Positions 1 to 5,933 are shown, counted from the stretch's first letter. The stretch is DNA of 6,483 nucleotides from MTP4 sp9310u (GCA_030627005.1 DAOUSW010000167.1:1-6483); one strand, 5' to 3'. The notes: generated by a model not told the origin, from the sequence alone. Program-made: numbers and translations.

Positions 1-57
1 ACTTACGTATAGCTTCACTTACGTATAGCTTCACTTACGTATAGCTTCACTTACGTA
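1..57. repeat. 16-bp tandem repeat over the 3' end of mmp3, about 3.5 copies
   Basis: The unit ACTTACGTATAGCTTC is repeated perfectly at 1-16, 17-32 and 33-48, followed by a partial copy at 49-57. There are no spacers, so it is not a CRISPR. On the minus strand the array covers the last codons of mmp3 (VSEAIRK) and its stop codon, then continues to the window edge. The true copy number is unknown because the array is cut by the end of the window. Confidence 0.95.
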
Positions 58-1629
58 TATTACGTCTCCTTCCCTGACGCCCTTCAGTTTCTCAGGGTCA
101 ATAATCCGACCAATGATATTTGTTGAGGAGAACTTTTCCCCGGTAGGACCGAAAAGGTCGTCATCCACAAGTTTTACCCCGATGTTTCCCATCCTCTTTG
201 CCGATTGATTTGTGATTCCGAATTCTCCGGCAAGGACTTTGTCCCTGGGGCTGTTTTCGGGCAGGATCTCTTTGTACTTAATGGCTTCTACTTTCTCGGC
301 CCTGAAAAGGTAGGTATTTTCATAGACCATGCTAACAAGCAACTGCCCTACGGTTTTTGTTTTGAGTTCCAGGGAATGACGGAAAAAGTCCACTGACTTG
401 GGAGCCTTTTCAGGATAGAGTTCCACTTTTACGAGTTTTGACCCGGGCACCGCAAAAGCAGTAACCTTAGCATCCCCGAGGATCTCGAGAGTGGTCGCAG
501 GCTCCTGCCTCACAATTACAGCGTCTTCTTCTGTACATCCTTCTCTTACCAGTTCCACTCCTATGGACGAAAGTAGGGGTTCTACTTCTTCAAAACTGTG
601 ACCCAGAAGGGCAAGCTGAGGCGGAAGGCTCTCTACCGCAAGTTCCTGCCCTTTCTCGGCAAGTTTCACGAGTTCCAACCCCTTCGTCACATGCCCTACA
701 ACAGAGTGTACGAGACTGGAAGGCCTGTCCTCTCTTGAGATGTAGACCTTACCTGTCCCGTATCCTGCAGTCCTGACCGAAACGGCACCTTCTGTCCGCG
801 GTTCAAAGTTTTCGTAAGGAGCGACTTCTTCCCGGAGGGAATTATCCGAAATAAAAGAACTGGCTACATAGTCAACTTTCAAAACACCTTCCCGGGACAG
901 GGCATAGAAATGCTCCGCGCCCTGGGGGGCGTTTCTGGAAAGCTCAACCTCAAAATAAGTGAATATGCTTGCTCCGCCTTCAAGAGGAGTTGAAAGGTCG
1001 CTTGTGCAGGTCTTTTCTGCAAGTTGCTCCCATTCGATTACCGGTTCTATGTTCAGAATGGAGTCATCTTTTGAAAGCCGATTTAATAAGTTTTTTCCAC
1101 CTATGACTTTTGCAAAAATCCCCTCTTCAGGAGTTCCATATTCTGCAGCATGTCTTTTCCTGGAAATGATCAGGTGTGTGTTCCCCGGATCAAATCCACC
1201 GGCTCCGAACACAACATCAAAAGCTTCAAAACTTCTGAGCCCGCGCTCTGGCTTCAATTCGGCTTCAAACGGCCCGAAAGCCAGAGCTTCCGGACCTGCC
1301 CAATGGACGTTTTTCCCTTCATATTCTTTGAAGTTTTCAGCCCATAATTTTCCGGAAGGAGAATCGGAATCTTCAAGTTCGATCCTGAATTTCCCTTTCG
1401 TTGTGTTGATAGCGTATTCAGTGATGACTTCCTTTTTCCTTTCAGCGGTCATTTTCAAAATTCCGATCGCTGTACCGGCTCTATAGGGAGCTTTGGAAAC
1501 TATCAGGGCGTCTCCAAGGGTAGAGCCTGCAGGCAACTTGAATTGCTGCCCGTTCACCTCTACGCTAATCTGTTTACTCGTAATCCAGCACCTCATCTTA
1601 GTATTTTCCATACTAAGAGGGGAAACCAC
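31..1629 (-). CDS. mmp3: Methanogenesis marker protein 3 (MCR activation complex component)
   Basis: Cytoplasmic protein of the methanogen-specific marker 3 family, also classed as a predicted cyclophilin-like protein (COG4070). Marker 3 has been reported, to my recollection, as a subunit of the ATP-dependent MCR activation complex together with A2, McrC and markers 7 and 17. The protein begins with a small beta-rich domain (ISVEVNGQQF, residues 21-30, then a glycine turn), resembling ubiquitin-like or TGS folds. Three related cyclophilin-like stretches follow near residues 150-197, 293-336 and 485-528; the first two share an ISR motif ahead of the glycine-rich strand. The gene starts 2 nt after the atwA stop, so it is translated from the same mRNA. 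The start is uncertain: GTG at 1629 (532 aa), ATG at 1611 or ATG at 1596 (521 aa) are in frame and none has a good ribosome binding site. A hairpin surrounds the two ATGs. The last residues and stop lie in a tandem repeat. The family call is firm, the start is not. Confidence 0.9.
   Translation of the reverse strand: MVSPLSMENTKMRCWITSKQISVEVNGQQFKLPAGSTLGDALIVSKAPYRAGTAIGILKMTAERKKEVITEYAINTTKGKFRIELEDSDSPSGKLWAENFKEYEGKNVHWAGPEALAFGPFEAELKPERGLRSFEAFDVVFGAGGFDPGNTHLIISRKRHAAEYGTPEEGIFAKVIGGKNLLNRLSKDDSILNIEPVIEWEQLAEKTCTSDLSTPLEGGASIFTYFEVELSRNAPQGAEHFYALSREGVLKVDYVASSFISDNSLREEVAPYENFEPRTEGAVSVRTAGYGTGKVYISREDRPSSLVHSVVGHVTKGLELVKLAEKGQELAVESLPPQLALLGHSFEEVEPLLSSIGVELVREGCTEEDAVIVRQEPATTLEILGDAKVTAFAVPGSKLVKVELYPEKAPKSVDFFRHSLELKTKTVGQLLVSMVYENTYLFRAEKVEAIKYKEILPENSPRDKVLAGEFGITNQSAKRMGNIGVKLVDDDLFGPTGEKFSSTNIIGRIIDPEKLKGVREGDVIYVSEAIRK
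1596..1618 (-). promoter_or_regulatory. Perfect 9-bp hairpin around the mmp3 start codons
   Basis: On the minus strand TCTTAGTAT pairs perfectly with ATACTAAGA across the 5-nt loop GGAAA (arms 1610-1618 and 1596-1604). The ATG at 1611 lies at the stem-loop junction and the ATG at 1596 begins on the last base of the stem. The hairpin could hold back translation of mmp3 relative to atwA, or ribosomes leaving atwA could melt it. Function is inferred; the pairing is directly visible. Confidence 0.5.
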
Positions 1630-1631
1630 AT

Positions 1632-3245
1632 TTATAATTCTTCTGCAGCCTTGAGCTTTTCTTCATCCGTAAGTTGAGACAGTACGGAATTAGGCACTCC
1701 GAGATCCACGATCTTTCCATCGCGCATAAGGGCAACCCGGTCACAGATTTCATTTACAAAATCCATATCGTGGGAGACGACGACAAAAGTCTCTCCGACT
1801 TCATCTCTGGCTTTAAGGATTGAGTTTGTGACCGCAACCTTTGTAATCGGGTCCATTGTCCCGGTAGGCTCATCCATGATAACGATTCTCGGCTCCTTGA
1901 TAAGAACCTGGGCAAGTGCAATCCTGTGCCGCTCCCCTTCGCTCAGTTCATCAGTCATCTTGGTTAAAACGGCTTTTGCCTTGTCTTCATCGAATCCCGC
2001 AGCCTTAAGGGTCATAACCGCTTTCCGCACCCCGAGTTCGAAGGGCAGGTCCAGGCTGATAGACTCAGTCAGGTTGTCGACGACGGAGCTGTGGGTGTAG
2101 AGCCCGTATTCCTGGTGCAGGAAGCCCATGTACTTTGTTGCCCTGCCTTTGTTGTCCACGCCCAGCTTGGTCATGTCCACCCATTGGTCTCCCACACGGA
2201 CTTCCACTTCTCCTTCGGTGGGGGGTAAAATTCCCATAAGGATCTTGGAAGTGGTAGTCTTGCCTGCGCCGCTCACTCCGACAAGCCCGAAGATTTCGCC
2301 TTCTTTGACGTCAAAGGAAATTTTGTCCACTGCCCTGACAACTCCGCGGTCCACCGAGATATAGCGCTTTGAGAGGTCTCTTACACGGATGATGGGTTCG
2401 CCTACTATGGCATTCTTTTCCTGCCTGACAATGGATGCGCTCTGCATGAAGGTTGCGGAGACTTCAAGGGGATCCCCGGTCATGGTGACCTCCCCATTTT
2501 CGAGCAGGATCGCTTTATCTGCCAGCTGTTCGATAACTTCGGGCCAGTGGGAAGTCAGTACCATGCTCATATTATAAGTATCAACTGCCCGGATTACAGC
2601 TTCATGGACCAGTTTTGCGGTCAGAGGGTCAAGGGTCCCTGTAGGTTCGTCTGCAAGCAGGAGCAGGGGATTTCTAACGAGCTGCCTTGCAAGCACTACT
2701 CTCTGCTTTTCGCCTCCGGAAAGTTCCCTTGCCACATGCATCATGCGGTGGCTCAGGTTGACCTCTTCCAGGAGTTCAACTGCCTTTACTATGGCATCTT
2801 CTCCCTGGTACCCGATTTCGTTCAGGGAGTTCATGACATTTACAAGAACCCTTTCGTCCCCGTAGAGGGCAAAGGTTCTCTGGAGCATGATAGCAATCCT
2901 TTTTGCAATATCTTTCCTGAGAGGGTCGTAGAGAGAAAGTTTTACAAAATCCGCTTCAAAAGCCAGGAGTTCCTCGCTGCAGACCGGGCATTTATGGCCT
3001 ACCCTGCTGGGGCGTTCGATATACCCGCATTTCTCGCAGCGGGCAAGGTGGTAGATCACATCTCCGGAAATGTTTTCAAAAGATTCGGTTCCACGTAACA
3101 CGTGCATGAGGATGGTTTTCCCGGATCCGCTTCTCCCCAGAATTCCGACAACTTCTCCCTCATCGATGGTTAAACTTACGTTTTTCAGGGCCTTGACGCC
3201 GTCGAAATCTACGGTCAGGTTTTTGACTTCAATAAACACTGGCAT
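1632..3245 (-). CDS. atwA: MCR activation component A2, double ABC-type ATPase
   Basis: A soluble ATPase with two fused ABC nucleotide-binding domains and no membrane segment. It powers the ATP-dependent reductive activation of methyl-coenzyme M reductase (component A2). In the 537-aa protein, domain 1 has Walker A GRSGSGKT (37-44), signature LSGGE (175-179), Walker B ending in DE (199-200) and switch His233. Domain 2 has Walker A GVSGAGKT (323-330), signature LSEGE (434-438), Walker B with D458-E459 and His492. A four-cysteine knuckle, C70xxC73 and C86xxC89, is inserted in domain 1 between Walker A and the Q-loop (Q122) and probably binds zinc or an iron-sulfur cluster. The ATG at 3245 is chosen because GGAGG lies 7 nt upstream and the family-like sequence begins there (MPVFIEVKNL). 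The frame stays open 42 codons further to a TTG, but that stretch looks like leader. mmp3 follows after 2 nt. Length and motif order match the A2 family. Confidence 0.95.
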   Translation of the reverse strand: MPVFIEVKNLTVDFDGVKALKNVSLTIDEGEVVGILGRSGSGKTILMHVLRGTESFENISGDVIYHLARCEKCGYIERPSRVGHKCPVCSEELLAFEADFVKLSLYDPLRKDIAKRIAIMLQRTFALYGDERVLVNVMNSLNEIGYQGEDAIVKAVELLEEVNLSHRMMHVARELSGGEKQRVVLARQLVRNPLLLLADEPTGTLDPLTAKLVHEAVIRAVDTYNMSMVLTSHWPEVIEQLADKAILLENGEVTMTGDPLEVSATFMQSASIVRQEKNAIVGEPIIRVRDLSKRYISVDRGVVRAVDKISFDVKEGEIFGLVGVSGAGKTTTSKILMGILPPTEGEVEVRVGDQWVDMTKLGVDNKGRATKYMGFLHQEYGLYTHSSVVDNLTESISLDLPFELGVRKAVMTLKAAGFDEDKAKAVLTKMTDELSEGERHRIALAQVLIKEPRIVIMDEPTGTMDPITKVAVTNSILKARDEVGETFVVVSHDMDFVNEICDRVALMRDGKIVDLGVPNSVLSQLTDEEKLKAAEEL

Positions 3246-3252
3246 GAATTTT

Positions 3253-3257
3253 CCTCC
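3253..3257 (-). promoter_or_regulatory. Shine-Dalgarno site of atwA
   Basis: GGAGG on the minus strand, 7 nt before the ATG at 3245. This is the strongest ribosome binding site of the minus-strand block and decides the atwA start against the longer open frame. Confidence 0.8.
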
Positions 3258-3319
3258 GTGAATTATGAGCTGGAAATAACTTTTAAAGGTGGATTTTACC
3301 GCCTGTCGGTCATGTTCCA

Positions 3320-3344
3320 CAGAGTATGAATGGGAATTACTCTG
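3320..3344 (-). promoter_or_regulatory. Inverted repeat at predicted atwA transcription start, possible operator
   Basis: CAGAGTA (3320-3326) and TACTCTG (3338-3344) are perfect 7-bp arms around an 11-nt centre. After one mismatch two more G-C pairs extend the arms. It lies just downstream of a TATA-like box, so the predicted start of transcription (about 3333) falls inside it. This is where many archaeal repressors bind, but it could instead be a hairpin at the 5' end of the mRNA. Confidence 0.4.
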
Positions 3345-3354
3345 GGGGGACCGG

Positions 3355-3363
3355 TATATTAAA
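3355..3363 (-). promoter_or_regulatory. TATA-like box for the atwA-mmp3 operon
   Basis: TTTAATATA on the minus strand, about 110 nt upstream of the atwA ATG. Archaeal transcription begins about 25 nt downstream of the box, giving a leader of roughly 90 nt. A second weaker candidate, CTTTTAAAAG near 3275-3285, is too close to the ATG to leave room for the GGAGG site plus a usual leader. Confidence 0.4.
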
Positions 3364-3497
3364 CTAAACAATTAATTTCACACATTTGGGCAACAACTAG
3401 ATAAGATTGAACATTACATAAACATAACGCATTATTTACTCACTGTTAACTCCCAAAATCAAGATCATGAGCCAGATTTGCCTGTATCCGTCTCCTT

Positions 3498-4298
3498 TTA
3501 CAGTCCCTGTACCACATCCACAACTTTTATAATGTTGTCAAGCACAAGATCAGCTGCTTCCTTGAGTTTTTCAGGCCTTTTGTCACCCTGTTGGACCGTC
3601 ATGATACCTACGTCTGCTGCCCTCAGGGCAAGAATGTCGTTGATGCCGTCCCCTACCATGACCACCTTTTCATATTTGATTTTTAGCTTAAGTACGACTT
3701 CTTCCTTCATACTGGTGGTTGCAAGGGCAAAGACCCTTTCGGGGGGAATTCCGATGTATTCTGCTAGCTGAGAGAGGGTCCGCATGCTGTCCCCTGATGC
3801 GATATAAGTGTCTACTTCCATTTCCCGGAGGGTCCGGACGGTCTCCAGGGTGGTATCAAAGACCTGCCCACCCGTACTGAGCACATAGGGCACGTCCCGG
3901 GCCTCCGAGTCTACGATCAGCCCTGCGGCCAGGTAAAAGATGTTCGGACAGCGGGCAGAAACCGCGTGAAGAACTTCATGGACGTCCCCCATCCGGAGTT
4001 GCGTTCCTTTTATGATCTCACAGGCAGTTTCCGGGGACAATTCTCCCTTTGAGCAACTAATCCCTATCGGAACCCTGTACTCTTCTATGAACTCAAAAAG
4101 GAACATTTCTTTCCTGGACCGGAGTATTGTTTCGTTTTCGGTATTCAGGACAACGAGCCCGCATCCGTTCTTCTTTGCGACAATTGCGGTGCTCTCTATG
4201 TTTTCAAGAATACGTCCCGTGACGGCTTCTTTTGCAACCCTGTACATGTGGAGGAGGGTCCCGGCACTGTCGAAGACCACGGCGATTCGTTTGGCCAT
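3498..4298 (-). CDS. HAD-superfamily protein resembling soluble P-type ATPase P-domain
   Basis: A 266-aa soluble HAD-fold protein. Motif I is FDSAGTL with the nucleophile Asp10. Motif II is IASGD (Ser168). Motif III is probably Lys198 (SMKEE). Motif IV is GDGINDILAL (217-224, Asp217 and Asp221), followed by AADVGI and EAADLVL, which is the pattern of the P domain of P-type ATPases without any membrane part. The usual second Asp of motif I is Ala12, so the general acid of ordinary HAD phosphatases is missing. The closest described example I can name is the soluble P-type ATPase-like protein of Methanocaldococcus jannaschii (MJ0968). The substrate is unknown. The ATG at 4298 is chosen because the HAD beta strand begins there (AKRIAVVF). 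The open frame runs 57 codons upstream to 4469, but those codons cover a tandem repeat and a T-rich tract. No strong Shine-Dalgarno is seen. The next gene downstream is atwA, 252 nt away. Confidence 0.85.
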   Translation of the reverse strand: MAKRIAVVFDSAGTLLHMYRVAKEAVTGRILENIESTAIVAKKNGCGLVVLNTENETILRSRKEMFLFEFIEEYRVPIGISCSKGELSPETACEIIKGTQLRMGDVHEVLHAVSARCPNIFYLAAGLIVDSEARDVPYVLSTGGQVFDTTLETVRTLREMEVDTYIASGDSMRTLSQLAEYIGIPPERVFALATTSMKEEVVLKLKIKYEKVVMVGDGINDILALRAADVGIMTVQQGDKRPEKLKEAADLVLDNIIKVVDVVQGL

Positions 4299-4361
4299 AG
4301 GAAAGGATAAACCTGTAAAATAAAAAAATCTTTGTGATAACGGAGAAGACAGCAGGGAGAA

Positions 4362-4382
4362 GAAAAATAATAAAAAGAAATT
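4362..4382 (-). promoter_or_regulatory. T-rich tract: terminator of the presenilin gene or TATA region of the HAD gene
   Basis: On the minus strand this stretch reads as several T runs (TTTCTTTTTATTATTTTTC). Archaeal RNA polymerase terminates at such U-tracts, so it could end the protease transcript about 90 nt after its stop. It also contains a TATA-like core whose start point would lie near 4345, about 45 nt ahead of the HAD ATG. The two roles are not exclusive and the sequence does not decide between them. Confidence 0.35.
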
Positions 4383-4387
4383 AAATG

Positions 4388-4396
4388 AGGAGGTGA
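4388..4396 (-). promoter_or_regulatory. Anti-Shine-Dalgarno-like sequence in the HAD leader
   Basis: The minus strand reads TCACCTCCT, the same as the conserved 3' tail of 16S rRNA. On the plus strand it reads as a perfect Shine-Dalgarno (AGGAGGTGA), but no ATG, GTG or TTG follows at a usable distance with a credible gene. It could pair with a ribosome binding site, or be chance. Confidence 0.3.
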
Positions 4397-4401
4397 AAGT
4401 T

Positions 4402-4471
4402 ACATTTCGACATTCACACAGCAACATTCGAACTGCAACATTCGAACTGCAATATTCACACAGCAACATTC
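4402..4471. repeat. 14-bp tandem repeat between the presenilin and HAD genes
   Basis: Four units of 14 bp stand head to tail: ACACAGCAACATTC (4416-4429), GAACTGCAACATTC (4430-4443), GAACTGCAATATTC (4444-4457) and ACACAGCAACATTC (4458-4471). A diverged fifth unit is at 4402-4415. The two outer units are identical and the inner two differ by one base, an A-B-B-A order. The last unit overlaps the stop codon of the presenilin gene (4470-4472). No spacers are present. Confidence 0.9.
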
Positions 4472-5393
4472 ACATTATTGCTGACCCAGAAACGAAAACT
4501 CCTGCAAAAAAGCCGAGAATCGCCCCGCTGTTCAGGAAAGGAAGCCCGGCCTGGGGTTTTCCCTTCATGACAAGGGCGTAGAGGACGAAGTATCCGGCAA
4601 GGGTTCCAAGCATGGCACCCAGTACCGGATAGGTTATTGGCCCGCCGTTTTCCATAAAGATACTTGCAGAGACCACCAGCAGGGTAGGCATGACAGCGTC
4701 CCCGAACCCCATGAAAAAGGCTTCCCTCTTTTCCCCTTCCGCAAAGTTTTCCTTCCGAAAAGAGTAACCACGCTGTTTGGGGATTACGAAAAGGATGGGG
4801 AGTTTCAGGTCCATTACCCCTTCGGCAAGGGTGATCATATGCTTTGTCTTATAGACGGAGAGGGCATCATAAATTGCAAGGAGCAGGAGGAGAACGACTA
4901 CCGGGATAACGGACATGGAAATCCCTAGAAGGGCACTGACTCCGCTAGCTATGCAAATTCCCACAATGTCAATAACATACCATTCAGGATATTTGTAAAG
5001 CAGCACTGTCAGCCCTGCAGAGAGCAGAGTTGAGACCAGAACTTCAAGTCCTGCAAGTGAGGGGAAGAGGGTCAGCAGAGCGAAGAATACATAGTAAAGG
5101 GTGCTGAGCACCGCAAAGTATATAAACAAGCTGATGAGCCACTTCATATTCTTTTTTATTGCGATCAGGACGAGCACGGTGAAAGCCAGGATTAGCCCGA
5201 TGTAGTAGATGGAATGAGATACCTGTGTCGGGTCCTCAAATGCCTGCATTTCATTAATTTCCATAGGTGTGGCCATGAAAAGCGCCAGGACCTGTACTAA
5301 AAGGATCAGCCCTGCCATGATAATCATTGGAAAATATGTCGCTAGTGATTGCTTACTGGAAGTCAAGTACCTGTGCTCCTTAATTCTTGACAC
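4470..5393 (-). CDS. Presenilin/signal-peptide-peptidase-like intramembrane aspartyl protease (A22 family)
   Basis: A polytopic membrane protease that cleaves substrates inside the lipid bilayer. The two catalytic aspartates are visible: YD at 175-176 inside a hydrophobic helix and GFGD at 229-232, the archaeal version of the GxGD motif. Near the C terminus QAGLPFLN (281-288) stands where the PAL motif of presenilins lies, with the proline kept. About nine hydrophobic segments can be traced, near 23-41, 62-79, 85-103, 104-122, 123-135, 139-155, 157-180, 229-247 and 254-302 (probably two). The loop between the catalytic helices is charged (about 206-224). The length of 307 aa is normal for archaeal homologues such as the Methanoculleus presenilin homologue (PSH). 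The start shown is GTG at 5393; TTG at 5366 is a good rival because AAGGAG lies 9 nt before it. Natural substrates are unknown. The C terminus runs into a 14-bp repeat. Confidence 0.92.
   Translation of the reverse strand: MSRIKEHRYLTSSKQSLATYFPMIIMAGLILLVQVLALFMATPMEINEMQAFEDPTQVSHSIYYIGLILAFTVLVLIAIKKNMKWLISLFIYFAVLSTLYYVFFALLTLFPSLAGLEVLVSTLLSAGLTVLLYKYPEWYVIDIVGICIASGVSALLGISMSVIPVVVLLLLLAIYDALSVYKTKHMITLAEGVMDLKLPILFVIPKQRGYSFRKENFAEGEKREAFFMGFGDAVMPTLLVVSASIFMENGGPITYPVLGAMLGTLAGYFVLYALVMKGKPQAGLPFLNSGAILGFFAGVFVSGSAIM
5376..5381 (-). promoter_or_regulatory. Shine-Dalgarno supporting a TTG start for the presenilin gene
   Basis: AAGGAG on the minus strand lies inside the annotated frame, 9 nt before an in-frame TTG at 5366 (codon 10). 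The GTG at 5393 has only AAAGG (5398-5402) at a short 4-nt distance. The better site therefore favours a protein nine residues shorter. Confidence 0.4.
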
Positions 5394-5410
5394 TATGCCT
5401 TTACTATTCC

Positions 5411-5418
5411 TTTATAAA
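5411..5418 (-). promoter_or_regulatory. TATA box of the presenilin gene
   Basis: TTTATAAA, a near-ideal archaeal TATA box. Counting about 25 nt downstream puts the transcript start near 5388, just past the GTG at 5393, which agrees better with the TTG start at 5366. Another TATA-like sequence (ACTATATG, near 5442-5449) would give a start near 5420 and leave the GTG usable. Confidence 0.45.
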
Positions 5419-5473
5419 TTTACTGTCTTTCTGAGATATTATTTCATATAGTTAACCGATAAATTCACCATGT

Positions 5474-5571
5474 GGTCGGAGGGAGGGAGAAGTTCCTCTG
5501 AAAAATAATTATGTATTCAGGCATTCCGACCTCTGGTAATGGGGTTTCCCCCTAAATCTTCTTGTTAAGAT
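5474..5571 (+). other. Cluster of inverted repeats and a G-rich tract
   Basis: A 7-bp perfect inverted repeat (GGTCGGA / TCCGACC, loop 44 nt) encloses a GGAGGGAGGG tract. Two small hairpins follow directly: GGGG-TTT-CCCC at 5541-5551 and ATCTT/AAGAT at 5556-5571. The density of pairing in 100 nt suggests a structured RNA or a protein-binding region, but no known family is recognised. Confidence 0.3.
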
Positions 5572-5749
5572 ATGCCGTAACGTATATTTACCTATGCTAC
5601 CAGTGAAAGTGCACAGGAGATAACGTTTTTGAAATGGATTTCTTCGTGTGACCCAACTTTACAAAAATAGACACTGATCTTCCGAGATATGACAGTTCTT
5701 GTTCGATTTTTAGACGTTCTGTGGGAAAGAAATAGAAATTGGGAAAGGA

Positions 5750-5785
5750 AACATAAATAATTTGTGCAAAAAAATAAATAGCATA
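5750..5785 (+). promoter_or_regulatory. Probable promoter region of the small membrane gene
   Basis: Two TATA-like sequences, ACATAAATAA (near 5751-5760) and AAATAAATAG (near 5771-5780), lie in an A-rich stretch. Either would give a leader of about 130-155 nt before the ATG at 5934. A third candidate, AAAATTTTAG near 5853-5862, would give a shorter leader. The choice cannot be made by eye. Confidence 0.25.
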
Positions 5786-5922
5786 TCTGTGTAAAAAATA
5801 GAAAAAAATAGAAAACTCACGAAATATTTCAGCGAAAGTATTTCCACCAAAAAATTTTAGAATACAGGAGATATTTTCACGGAAATCATGGCAGTGCAGA
5901 GAATTTCCATAACGAGTATGTT

Positions 5923-5928
5923 AGAGGT
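5923..5928 (+). promoter_or_regulatory. Shine-Dalgarno site of the small membrane gene
   Basis: AGAGGT lies 5 nt before the ATG at 5934 and supports this start and the plus strand as the coding strand, against the overlapping minus-strand open frame of similar length. Confidence 0.6.
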
Positions 5929-5933
5929 ATACA

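Larger units (their letters stand above)
5394..5933. other. Divergent 540-nt intergenic region without a recognised gene
   Basis: The spacer separates the minus-strand presenilin gene from the plus-strand small membrane gene and must hold both promoters. Its left part has a purine tract (5478-5490), inverted arms GGTCGGA (5474-5480) and TCCGACC (5525-5531), a GGGG-TTT-CCCC hairpin (5541-5551) and a small ATCTT/AAGAT stem (5556-5571). The right part (about 5750-5870) is very A-rich, with TATA-like sequences such as ACATAAATAA. Short open frames, for example one of 36 codons from 5888, have no convincing ribosome binding site. I recognise no RNA gene. Confidence 0.6.

Noticed and set aside
959..1486. 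Plus-strand open frame of 175 codons inside mmp3
   Set aside because: It is a shadow of mmp3 with Ser/Pro/Phe-rich sequence and no Shine-Dalgarno.
2547..3098. Plus-strand open frame of 183 codons inside atwA
   Set aside because: It lies fully opposite a conserved ATPase gene and has no recognisable domain.
3284..3304. AGGTGG / CCGCCT hairpin in the atwA leader
   Set aside because: On the transcribed (minus) strand the stem has a C-A mismatch in the middle and would be weak.
3246..3371. 42-codon N-terminal extension of atwA in the same frame, starting at TTG
   Set aside because: A strong GGAGG site precedes the internal ATG at 3245, the extension does not look like ABC protein sequence, and it covers the TATA-like box and the inverted repeat.
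4299..4469. 57-codon N-terminal extension of the HAD protein
   Set aside because: It consists of translated 14-bp repeats and a Phe/Leu run from a T-rich tract, and the HAD fold begins exactly at the ATG at 4298.
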